From assembly GCA_036785325.1 (NCBI GenBank), contig JAXIVH010000041.1, forward strand, positions 1,550,001 through 1,614,000: a DNA stretch of 64,000 bases. Direction: 5' to 3'. The notes under the pieces are model-generated. The model did not search any database. It was not told the DNA's origin and saw only the letters and a list, made by a program, of their open reading frames with translations. This document shows positions 24,224-32,081 of the stretch, one piece after another (position 1 is the first letter of the stretch; every line of letters starts with the position of its first letter). Made by a program: the position numbers and the translations under genes. This DNA is from Urophycis tenuis (lineage: Eukaryota > Chordata > Actinopteri > Gadiformes > Phycidae).

Positions 24224-24238
24224 GTGAGTGAGTGAGTG
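24224..24238 (+). repeat. LINE 3' tail, (GTGA)n
   Basis: Short tetranucleotide tail beginning 11 bp after the TAA stop, directly followed by the right target duplication. The 3' UTR is only about 25 bp including the tail. Confidence 0.85.
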
Positions 24239-24250
24239 ACTGAAAAATAA
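24239..24250 (+). repeat. Target-site duplication, right copy
   Basis: ACTGAAAAATAA, identical to 20,846-20,857. The preceding GTG of the tail makes the exact 3' boundary slightly ambiguous. Confidence 0.92.
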
Positions 24251-24291
24251 AGGTGACTTGGTATGACTTGTGTGCTATTTTCTTTCCACAG

Positions 24292-24590
24292 CCAACAGAA
24301 CACACATGAATCAGCTTATTATTTCGACGACCCATGGGCAAATATAGTCATGCCATACGTCGTTGGAAAGCTTAGATTTCCCCGTTTAAAATGAGCCCAT
24401 CTCCGAGCAATTTGGTTGCTCACAGACAAATCTGCGTCAGGTTGACTGAAGTCTACACAGCAGCTAAAGACATACCTTCAACGTTTCAATTAACATCAAT
24501 CTTTCCTTACAGAACACAAATTAATTAGCTTAGTATTTCAACGACCCTTTAGTGAATATAGTCTTGCCATACGCCGTTGGAAAGCTTAGA
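24292..24590. repeat. Last regular 214-bp satellite sequence of first array
   Basis: One post-core type monomer plus about 0.4 of a second, then the sequence decays into the transition zone at about 24,591. Confidence 0.9.
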
Positions 24591-24870
24591 TTGCCACGAT
24601 TAAAAGGAGATCATCCACGAGTCATATGCTTGCTCACAGACAAAACGGCGATAGTTTGAATGAAGTCTACCCAGCAGCTAAAAACATAGCTTCAACGTCA
24701 ACGGAATCGTTTCTCTTTCTACGAAATCGATACAGCTAAATACATACCTTAACGAAAAGTGGAATTATTAACTCGCAAAGGATGAAGATCATCAAATTCA
24801 CCTTAGTCGAATCCTCCGTTGGCAGTGGACAGCAATGACCGTGACTACGTATGAGTCGTAAAAACATTAG
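24591..24870. repeat. Degenerate terminal monomer and transition sequence
   Basis: The first 110 bp still align with the monomer (GAAGTCTACCCAGCAGC, AAAACATA) but with many substitutions, as expected for an array-edge monomer outside homogenisation. From about 24,705 to 24,870 I recognise nothing; a second AGCTAAATACATACC echo near 24,733 suggests another badly decayed monomer piece. Confidence 0.7.
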
Positions 24871-25020
24871 GTGACGTATTCCGATCCTCGCTCAGCGATT
24901 GGTCCGTTGAGCGCCGAGCCCTGCTCAGCATCGCTCCGCCATTGGCCGATCGCTGCTCAACTCTGCTCAGCTTTGGTCAACCATTGGTCGGTTAGCGTGA
25001 GCTTAGGGACTTGGCGGAGA
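24871..25020 (+). promoter_or_regulatory. CCAAT-box cluster with CRE-like site
   Basis: ATTGG (reverse CCAAT) at 24,898, 24,941 and 24,983, spaced 43 and 42 bp and each set in a GCTCAGC-containing imperfect repeat. TGACGTA at 24,872 resembles a CREB/ATF half site. The zone is richer in GC and CpG than the satellite and lies 360-500 bp upstream of the + strand TTAGGG tract. NF-Y sites spaced like this are typical of TATA-less vertebrate promoters. No TATA box or start site can be fixed. Confidence 0.45.
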
Positions 25021-25376
25021 GTTTGCCTGAAGAAGGCGAACGACCCCCCCCCCCCCCAAGTCCCTATTGCGCAACCCTGGGATCGACCAAAAAGGATCGG
25101 GGAGGATCAAAAGGGATGGCTCCATCTGGTGGCCACCGGTGGGAGGTTTTATTTCCAGAAATTTCCAAAAATGTCATTGTGAGGGACCGACTTGATCACC
25201 CCACGTATTGGGATGTGGACTCTCTGGCCTGGACCGTGTGGACAAACACGAGGGGTGGCAATGTCGTTGAAAAGTAGTGGGGCTTTATTGTCTTCACCAC
25301 AACTTGCAAAATAACAAAACAAACATAAATCCAAAATCCTAAATAATACTAAATGGCAAAACTAGCCATTTTATGG
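25021..25376. other. Spacer with poly-C tract and CTCF-like motif
   Basis: Contains a 14-base C run (25,044-25,057; 18 bases in the second copy) and GCTCCATCTGGTGG at 25,119-25,132. Open frames here differ between the two copies because of the C-run length, so I regard it as non-coding. From 25,150 to 25,376 I see no further recognisable feature. Confidence 0.6.
25119..25132 (-). promoter_or_regulatory. CTCF-like motif
   Basis: GCTCCATCTGGTGG agrees at 13 of 14 positions with the reverse complement of the CTCF core as I remember it (SYGCCMYCTRSTGG). It lies between the CCAAT cluster and the telomeric tract, the same order as in human subtelomeres, where CTCF binds near TERRA promoters. Confidence 0.35.
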
Positions 25377-25616
25377 TCAGGGTTTGGGCTTAAGGGTGGG
25401 GTTGGGGAACCAAATTAGGCTTTGATAGAGGGGTTAGGGTTAGGGCCACAAATTGGGCTAGGCTTAGAATTAGGTTTAGGATTAGGGGCCCAAATTGGGT
25501 TAGGTTTAGGTATAGGGGCAAAATTGGGTTAGGTTTAGGGATGATTAGAGACCAAATTGGGTTTAGGTTTAGGGCTAGGGCCAAATTGGGTTAGGGTTAG
25601 GGCTGGGGAACAAATT
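25377..25616 (+). repeat. Degenerate telomeric repeats with periodic CAAATTGGG
   Basis: TTAGG-type repeats broken by seven copies of CAAATT(G/A)GG near 25,411, 25,448, 25,491, 25,519, 25,553, 25,582 and 25,611, spaced about 28-43 bp. It grades into pure TTAGGG on the right. Confidence 0.85.
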
Positions 25617-25622
25617 GGGTTA

Positions 25623-25661
<39 letters not shown>

Positions 25662-25744
25662 GGGTTAGGGTTAGGGGTTAGGGTTAGGGTTAGGGGTTAG
25701 GGGTTAGGGTTAGGGTTAGGGTTAGGGGTTAGGGTTAGGGTTAG
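25617..25744 (+). repeat. Interstitial telomeric tract (TTAGGG/TTAGGGG)n
   Basis: About 128 bp of nearly pure TTAGGG with TTAGGGG variants, G-strand on +. This is the most canonical telomere sequence in the first half of the window, and it lies at the centromere-proximal side of the subtelomeric units. Confidence 0.95.
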
Positions 25745-26295
25745 GTTCATTTTAAGTTATCTCGATGATCCCCCCCACCTCATCCAACGACTGGGTAGTT
25801 GAATGGGGGATCAAAGGCAGTTGCGCACGCCAATATCTAGTCATCCGCAGCTCTCTTTTCCCATATTACTAAGAATGAAGTAAAATGAAATGGTTATCTG
25901 TCTTGTTGTGATATAACCGCTGATTTGAAGACATAGACTTGATGGTTTTCTTTGTAACCAAGAATGGAGTAAATGGGATGGTTGTTTGTCTTTTTGTGAT
26001 ATAACCGCTGATTTTGGAATATGGACTTGTTTTTCTTTTCCCAAAGGTTTTCTTTGTTCCAAGATGAAGGTCAATCTGGTTTGATTGAAAATACTTCAAT
26101 GCATTGGTATATTTATTTATTTGAATAAAGAGGAGTCACAGCTGGAGTGAGACTTTTCTTCATCAGTAGTGGACCCTGGGATCATAGGGTGTTTCTGGCC
26201 ATTGTCACTATACACCCTCACCCAAGGGAGGCCCCCCCGAGAGTGATCAATTCTCAAGGTGTGTCGGTTCCGAAATGGAATTGGTATTGGGTTTA

Positions 26296-26357
26296 AACAA
26301 TTTTGCAATTTCCCAGCTTGGGATTAATAAAGTATTTTCTATTCTATTCTATTCCAA
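26296..26357 (+). repeat. L2-like LINE 3' tail fragment
   Basis: TTTCCCAGCTTGGGATTAAT with a small CCCA/TGGG hairpin, AATAAAGTA and a (TTCTA)n tail, as I remember for the 3' ends of fish L2-type LINEs and SINEs that use them. Present only in A1 and its duplicate B1; the other units lack it, so it marks an insertion in this lineage. Confidence 0.5.
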
Positions 26358-26507
26358 ACTTTTTTAGGAGTGCTCATTTGTCGAGGTAACCTCGAGGTAA
26401 GTAAAGGTAAGTAAAACACTTTTTAGGATACATTGTTTTAGTTATGGAGAACAAGAAGGGGGGCACATACTTACCTCCTGACCAGCACAAACCAGTTGTT
26501 AACACCG

Positions 26508-26834
26508 CTAGGTAGCCCTGGTTTGGCCAATCAGGGTCGGAGCTTGGTTCTTGTCCTCTGTTGGGTACAGATGAACTAATAGGAAAACGGGGGTACGAAG
26601 GACCGAGGCCAGCCGTGACAAAGCACTGCCTCCACGGTCCCCCAATGCAGCTATCCTCAGCGATGGGTGTCCAGACCTAGGAAAGACCAAGACCAGCCCC
26701 GTCCAGCGGTGCCTTCCCAGTCGGTCCCAGGTTAGGAAAGGCCAAGGCCAGCCGCGACTAAGCACTGCCTCCCTGGCCCCTCCAGGACCCCATGCCGAAC
26801 AGCCTGTTAATAACAATTCCTGTGCCCCATACAC
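26508..26834 (-). other. Conserved GC-rich block with 108-codon frame (copy 1)
   Basis: The minus-strand frame starts MYGAQELLLTGCSAWGPGG and ends QTRAT. The length is kept in all seven copies in the window with a few substitutions. I do not recognise a family. The composition is explained by an internal threefold repeat (about 26,599-26,643, 26,684-26,729, 26,739-26,783) with the shared motif GCCAGCCG-GAC-AAGCACTGCCTCC. A perfect NF-Y box, GGCCAATCAG (26,525-26,534), lies inside, and a minus-strand GTAAGTATG donor sequence lies 30 bp beyond the stop (26,466-26,474). It may be an exon or a promoter-like block of a non-coding RNA; coding is unproven. Confidence 0.35.
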
Positions 26835-27030
26835 CGCGCGACTACAGAGATTGTGTAGGAAGTTGACCTTAGAGAAGACTCAATGGCTTACTTTCCTTAC
26901 CCAAAACAGAAATTTCTTGGGCTAGTCTATTCTCGCCATAGGTACTTCGGTAATGGTTTTTTTTGCGCGCAAAGTTTTCCGGTTGAAATGCATAATGGGG
27001 AATTGGCTTGTTCCTCCAATACGCCAAGTG

Positions 27031-27666
27031 TAGGTTAGGGTTAGGTTTAGGGGTTAGGGTTAAGGTTAGGGCTGAGGTTAGGGTTAGGTTTAAGGTTAGG
27101 GTTGAGGTTAGGGTTGGGGTTATGGCTGAGGTTAAGGTTAGGGTTGAGGTTAGGGTTAGTGTTATGGATAAGGTTAGGGTTAAGTGTTAGGGCCAAGGTT
27201 AGGGTGAATGTCAGGGCTAAGGTTGGGGCCAAGGTTAGGGTTGAGATAGGGTTAGGGGTTAGGGGGTTAGGGGTTAGGTTTAGGGATTAGGGTCTGGGTT
27301 AGGGTTAGGGCCAAGGTCAGGGTTGAGGTTAGGGTTAAGGTTAGGGTTAGGGCTAGGGCTTAGGGTTAGGGTTAAGGTTAGGGTTAGGGCTAAGGTTAGG
27401 GTTGGGGCTAAGGCTAGGTTTAAGGTTAGGGTTAGGGTTGGGGCTAAGGTTAGGGCTAAGGTTAGGGTCAAGGTAAGGGTTAATGTCAGGGCTAAGGTTG
27501 GGGCCAAGGTTAGGGTTGAGTTAGGGTTAGGGCTAAGGTTAGGTCTATGGTTAGGGTTGGGTTAGGGTTAAGGCCAAGGTAAGGGTTAGTGTCCGGGCTA
27601 AGGTTGGTGTCAAGGTTAACGTTGAGTTAGGGTTAGGGCTAAGGTTAGGCCTATGGTTAGGGTTGG
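27031..27666 (+). repeat. Degenerate telomeric repeats of unit A1
   Basis: Six-base repeats dominated by TTAGGG but alternating with TTAAGG, CTAAGG, CTGAGG, CCAAGG and TTGGGG variants, often in a 12-bp alternation. Long valine-arginine and leucine-threonine frames here are a by-product of the hexamer. Confidence 0.9.
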
Positions 27667-28325
27667 GTTCGTTAGAGTTATCTCGATGACCCCCCCCACC
27701 TCATCCAACGACTCGGTAGTTGAATAGGGGATCAAAGGCAGTTGCACTCGCCAATATCTAGTCATCCGCAGCTCTCTTTTCCCATATTACCAAGAATGAA
27801 GTAAAACGAAATGGTTATCTGTCTTGTTGTGATATAACCGCTGATTTGGAGATATAGACTTGTTTTTCCTTTTCCCAAAGGTTTTCTTTGTTCCAAGATG
27901 GAGGTCAATCTAGTTTGATTGAAGGTACTTCCAATGCATTGGTATATTTACTTATTTGAATAAAGACGAGTCACAGCTGGAGTGAGACTTTTCTTTTCCA
28001 TTTCTATTTTAGTATAAACGTGCTATCGAAATATTAGGACACGTCATCAGTAGTGGACCCTGGGATCATAGGGTGTTTCTGGCCATTGTCACTATACACC
28101 CTCACCCAAGGGAGGCCCCCCCGAGAGTGATCAATTCTCAAGGTGTGTCGTTTCCGAAATGGAATTGGTATTGGGTTTAAGCTTTTTTAGGAGTGATCAT
28201 TTGTTGAGGTAACGTCGAGGTAAGTAAAGGTAAGTAAAACACTTTTTAGGATACATTGTTTTGGTTATGGAGAGGAGGGGGCACATACTTACCCCCTGAC
28301 CAGCACAAACCAGTTGTTAACACCG

Positions 28326-28652
28326 CTAGGTAGCCCTGGTTTGGCCAATCAGGGCCGGAGCTTGGTTCTTGTCCTCTGTTGGGTCCAGATGAACTAGCAG
28401 AAAACTGGGGTCACGAAGGATCGAGGCCAGCCATGACAAAGCACTGCCTCCACGGTCCCCCAATGCAGCTATCCTCAGCGATGGGTGTCCAGACCTAGGA
28501 AAGACCAAGACCAGCCCCGACCAGCGGTGCCTTCCCAGTCGGTCCCAGGGTAGGAAAGGCCAAGGCCAGCCGCGACTAAGCACTGCCTCCCTGGCCCCTC
28601 CAGGACCCCATGCCGAACAGCCTGTTAATAACAATTCCTGTGCCCCATACAC
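28326..28652 (-). other. Conserved GC-rich block with 108-codon frame (copy 2)
   Basis: Same frame length and NF-Y box as the first copy, with a few residue changes (TPVF to DPSF, LYPT to LDPT). Minus-strand donor sequence retained. Confidence 0.35.
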
Positions 28653-28845
28653 CGCGCGACTACAGAGATTGTGTAGGAAGTTGACCTTAGAGAAGACTCA
28701 ATGGCTTACTTTCCTCACCCAAAACAACAATTTCTTGGGGTAGTCTATTCTCGCCGTAGGTACTTCGGTAATGGGTTTTTTTGTGAAAAGTTTTCCGGAT
28801 GAAATGCATGCTGGGTAATTGTCTTCTTCCTCCAATATGTCAAGT

Positions 28846-29780
28846 GTAGGTTAAGGTTAGGGTAGATTTAGGGGTAGAGTTAGCAGTTAACCTTAACGTT
28901 AGGTTTGAAGTAAATGGGAGGGGTTGCGGTTAGGGTTAAGGTTAGGGCTGAGGTTAGGGTTAGGTATAAGGTTACGGTTTAGGGTTAAGGTTAGGGTTAA
29001 AGTTAGGGTTACGTTTAGGGCTAAGGTTAGGGCTAAGGTTAGAGTAAGGGTTAGGGTTAGGGTTAGCGTTACGGTTAGGGTAAGGTTAGGGTTAGGGTTA
29101 GAGGTTAGGGGTTAGGGGTTAGGGTTAAGATGAGGGCTGAGGTTAGGATTAAGGTTAGGGCTGAGGTTAGGGTTAGGTTTAAGGTTAGGGATAAGGTTAG
29201 GGTTGGGGTTACGGCTGAGATTGGGGTTAAGGTTAGGGTTGAGGTTAGGGTTAGTGTTATGGATAAGGTTAGGTTAAGTGTTAGGGCCAAGGTTAGGGTT
29301 AAGGTTATGGTTAAGATTAGGGTTAGGGCTAGAATTAGGGTTAGGGCTAAGGTTAGGGTTAGGGTTATGGCTGAGGTTAGGGTTAAGGTTAGGTTTGAGG
29401 TTAGTGTTAAGGTTAGGGCCAAGGTTAGGGTTAGGGTTAAGGTTAGGGTTAGGGCTAAGGTTAGGGTTAGGGTTATGGCTGAGGCTAGGGTTAGGGCTAA
29501 AGTTAGGGCAAAGGTTAGAGTTAGGGTTAGCGTTAGAGTTAGGGTAGGGTTAGTGTTGGAGGTTAGGGTAGGCTTAGGGTTAGAGTTAGAGTAGGGGTTA
29601 GGGTTAGAGTTAGAGTAGGGGTTAGGGTTAGTGTTAAGGCTAAGGTTAGGGGTTGAGGTTAGTGTTAAGATTAGGGCCAAGGTAAGGGTTAGTGTTAGGG
29701 TTGAGTTAGGGTTAGGGCTAAGGTTAGGCCTATGGTTAGGGTTGGGGTTGAGGTTATCCCTAGGGTTAGAGTTAGAGCTA
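28846..29780 (+). repeat. Degenerate telomeric repeats of unit A2
   Basis: About 0.9 kb of TTAGGG-variant hexamers. An uninterrupted 154-codon VR/VK-type frame (29,130-29,594) and a 242-codon TL-type frame on the other strand exist only because stop-forming registers are avoided by hexamer phase. Confidence 0.9.
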
Positions 29781-29934
29781 GAGATTGAGGAAGGTAGAGT
29801 CAAGGTGAGACAGTCTGTATGGACTGAACTCACCCCCGCCGGATCGGGCTAGTACACTCTATCTCCCCCAACTCCCTCATTTCCATGAGGGAAGACAGGG
29901 GAGAAGAGATGGGAGGAGTATATATATTTAATAT

Positions 29935-30075
29935 ATATTTTTTTAGTAAATAAATACATCGAGAGACTCACCGCTGGAGTGGGTTTTAATCTTTGTATTC
30001 AAGGTTGTTCCTCCTCTTTTGATTCCTCGCTGGTGGTGCGTCGTCTCCACCTAGTGGTCGTTTTGTGAAGAAGAG
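29935..30075 (+). repeat. LTR-like repeat, first diverged copy
   Basis: AAATAAATACATCGAG, CTCACCGCTGGAGTGGG, then CTTTTGATTCCTCGCTGG and CACCTAGTGGTCGTTTTGTG. It aligns with 30,240-30,385 and more weakly with the AATAAAGAGGAGTCACAGC part of each unit. Confidence 0.5.
30044..30057 (-). promoter_or_regulatory. CTCF-like motif
   Basis: TCTCCACCTAGTGG, 12 of 14 matches to the remembered CTCF core (reverse complement), in the first LTR-like repeat. Confidence 0.25.
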
Positions 30076-30080
30076 TTATA

Positions 30081-30126
30081 GAAATAGAAATAGAAATACT
30101 CTATTGTTCCCAGGTTGGGAAATTGC
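30081..30126 (-). repeat. Antisense L2-like LINE tail fragment
   Basis: GAAATAGAAATAGAAATAC followed by CCCAGGTTGGGAAATTGC is the reverse complement of the tail type seen at 26,296-26,357, in diverged form. Confidence 0.45.
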
Positions 30127-30239
30127 ATTAATAGGTAAGTAATAATAATAATAATAGGTAATTGCAATAGTTGGTAAGGTAATCTATATTTCATTTATTT
30201 ATTTATATTTGTATATTTATTTAGTCTATTTATTTATTC

Positions 30240-30385
30240 ATTTTTGTTTATTTATTTATTTAGATAAAGAGGATCACAGCTGGAGTGAGTTTTTAGTCTT
30301 TGTGTTAAAGGCTGGTTGCCTTCTTTTGATTCTTCAGTGGTGGTCCATCGCCTCCATCTAGTGGTCGTTTTGTGAATAACAGTTG
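30240..30385 (+). repeat. LTR-like repeat, second diverged copy
   Basis: Preceded by TATTTATTTATT runs, then GATAAAGAGGATCACAGC, TGGAGTGAGTTTTTAGTC, CTTTTGATTCTTCAGTGG and ATCTAGTGGTCGTTTTGTG. The polyadenylation-signal-like start and CA followed by GTGGTGG at the end suggest an LTR R-U5 remnant, but I cannot place the family. Confidence 0.4.
30351..30364 (-). promoter_or_regulatory. CTCF-like motif
   Basis: CCTCCATCTAGTGG, 13 of 14 matches to the remembered CTCF core (reverse complement). Confidence 0.35.
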
Positions 30386-30447
30386 GTAAGGTAATATAAA
30401 TGGGTTGTGTAGAGAGCCCGTTCTTTTGATGGCCCTGGCTCGGTTAG

Positions 30448-30540
30448 GTTCGTTAGAGTTATCTCGATGACCCCCCCCCCCACCTCATCCAACGACTCGG
30501 TTGTTGAATAGGGGATCAAAGGCAGTTGCACTCGCCAATA
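30448..30540. repeat. Subtelomeric unit A3, truncated after about 93 bp
   Basis: Starts like other units (GTTCGTTAGAG, here with a longer C run) and stops abruptly at CGCCAATATC, where satellite resumes at AAGCTTAG. Confidence 0.85.
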
Positions 30541-31094
30541 TCAAGCTTAGATTTCCCCGCTTATAATGAGCCCATCCCCAAGCAATTTGGTTGCTCAGAG
30601 ACAAAACTGTGTCAGGTTGACTGAAGTCTACCCAGCAGCTAAAAACATACCTTCAACGTTTCAATTAACATCAATCTTTCCTTACAGATCACAAATTAAT
30701 TAGCTTAGTATTTCAACGACCAATGAGTCAATATAGTCTTGCCATACGCCGTTGGAAAGCTTAGATTTCCCCGCTTAAAATGAGCCCATCCGCGAGCAGT
30801 CTGCTTGCTCACAGACAAAACTGCGTCAGGTTGACTGAAGTCTACCCAGCAGCTAAAAACATACCTTCAACGTTTCAATTAAGATCAATCTTTCAATAAA
30901 GAACAGAAATTAATTAGCTTACTATTTAAACGACCTATGACTCAATATAGTCTTGCCATACGCCGTTGGGAACCTTAGATTTCCCCGCTTAAAATGAGCC
31001 CATCCCCGAGCAATTTGGTTGCTCACAGACAAAACTGCGTCAGGTTGACTGAAGTCTACCCAGCAGCTAAAAACATACCTTCAACTTTTCAATG
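30541..31094. repeat. 214-bp satellite, 2.6 monomers
   Basis: Starts mid-monomer at the AAGCTT position directly after the truncated unit, followed by pre-core type monomers. Confidence 0.92.
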
Positions 31095-31330
31095 CACGCG
31101 TTTTTTTTGTAACACGTGTAGCTATGATAAAGGACACATGTTTTGGCCTGTTTTATTATTCATAGTTGGCTTAACAGTAATAGAATATTATTATATGCTA
31201 TAAGTGACCAGACGTCCGAGATCAAAACTGGGAGCATAATCCCCGAGAAGGGGGAAAAAAAGGGTCAGCTATGTTTAAGTATATATATATATGTGTGTGT
31301 ATATATGCGTGTGTGTGTGTGTATATATGC

Positions 31331-31383
<53 letters not shown>

Positions 31384-32081
31384 AATCACTTACTTGGAAC
31401 GGCATGATCCCATATCGCTGTGAAGGGATGGCGTTAACCAGGTGGGCGTGCAACCCCTCGAGAGAGTTGCTGCCTCGCCGGCACTTGTACTTGTTCAGCC
31501 GGATGCAGTTCTTCACAACCACCTTCACAGAGACATACAGCTGTATGCCAGGGGGGTCCTGTAACACACAACCTATTGCAAGGTCCTCATTTATGCTGGT
31601 GTCATTTTGAAATGTTACCATATACAAGTTTGAATGGTTTTGACACACGATGACTGCAGAGACAGCTGCAGGATGGCCCACGAAGCAGGACGGAGGGGGC
31701 CTGTGGCTGTGCGGGGAGGACCAGCGGTATGGGTGCTGCCGACACAGGGGGCGGGCGGGCCACAGGCTGACGCAGCAGGAGGCCTCGGCTGGAGGCGGGT
31801 GGGCGCAGGAGGCTTCGGCCGGGTGGAGGACGACAACGCAGTGGGCTGAACGGGCCGGTTGGTGGGAGTCACAGGCTCTGGCTCATCAACAAATAACCTG
31901 GAAATATAAAATACACACGTGATCAGTATTGATATTGATATCTTTTATAAGAACACTGTTCATACCGTTTACACTTTTTATACAACTGTTTATACAATGT
32001 CCATACTGTTTATTTATTAATGTTTATCACTGAAAAATAAAGGTGACTTGGTATGACTTGTGTGCTATTTTCTTTCCACAG
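31095..32081. repeat. Core module 7
   Basis: Complete core of 987 bp. Microsatellite at about 31,280-31,380 with the TATATGCGTGTG pattern of cores 3 and 5; the left boundary has AATGCACG in place of AATTCACG. Confidence 0.9.
31394..31897 (-). pseudogene. Exon-like segment, core 7 (C-terminal frame open)
   Basis: One of four copies with CGA in place of TGA, so the frame stays open to MPFQ at the donor. Q variant before DPPG; CATATCGC marks it together with cores 11 and 13. Confidence 0.55.

Larger units (their letters stand above)
20858..24238 (+). mobile_element. Near full-length RTE-like non-LTR retrotransposon (LINE)
   Basis: Autonomous-type element of about 3.4 kb with a single long reading frame containing an APE-type endonuclease and a reverse transcriptase, a very short 3' UTR and a (GTGA)n tail. 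That architecture is typical of the RTE/RTE-X group; the exact clade is my recollection from similar fish elements. It is flanked by a 12-bp target duplication. The 5' end is not obviously truncated, since it starts within about 12 bp of a fold matching an HDV-like ribozyme. One in-frame TGA separates the endonuclease and RT parts, so this copy is probably inactive. Its GC content is much higher than the surrounding satellite, in keeping with an invader. Confidence 0.93.
19914..24291. repeat. Core module 6, split by a LINE insertion
   Basis: Core of about 985 bp if the inserted element and one target duplication are removed. The insertion lies in the AT-rich 3' part at ACTGAAAAATAA, just before AGGTGACTTGG. 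Microsatellite at about 20,098-20,198. It is the only one of thirteen cores with the LINE, so the insertion postdates the amplification that gave rise to the others. Confidence 0.9.
25745..27666. repeat. Subtelomeric unit A1
   Basis: Begins GTTCATTTTAAGTTATCTCG with a C7 tract. It then has two copies of a GATATAACCGCTGATTT motif, an AATAAAGAGGAGTCACAGC segment, an L2-like LINE tail (26,296-26,357), tandem GGTAAGTA sequences, a GC-rich block with a 108-codon minus frame, and degenerate TTAGGG repeats from 27,031. It lacks 49 bp at about 26,157 that all other complete units have. Confidence 0.85.
27667..30447. repeat. Subtelomeric unit A2 with about 690-bp extra segment
   Basis: Begins GTTCGTTAGAGTTATCTCG with C7. 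Same order as A1 but without the L2-like tail and with the 49-bp segment. The telomeric part runs from 28,846 to about 29,780. An extra AT-rich segment follows (29,781-30,447), with two diverged LTR-like repeats, TATTTATT runs and two CTCF-like sites. That extra segment is absent from units B3 and B4. Confidence 0.85.

Noticed and set aside
24871..25182. 103-codon + strand frame over the CCAAT cluster
   Set aside because: The second copy changes frame because of the poly-C length difference, and the composition follows the repeated GCTCAGC/CCATTGG motifs.
26461..26490. U1 snRNA pseudogene, from the ATACTTACCTCC start
   Set aside because: Only the first ten or so bases match U1. No Sm site or stem-loop match follows, and a minus-strand splice donor explains the similarity.
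29105..29833. 242-codon leucine-threonine protein gene on the minus strand
   Set aside because: It is a hexamer translation product (CTAACC gives LT). I keep only the dipeptide-translation idea as a low-interest finding.
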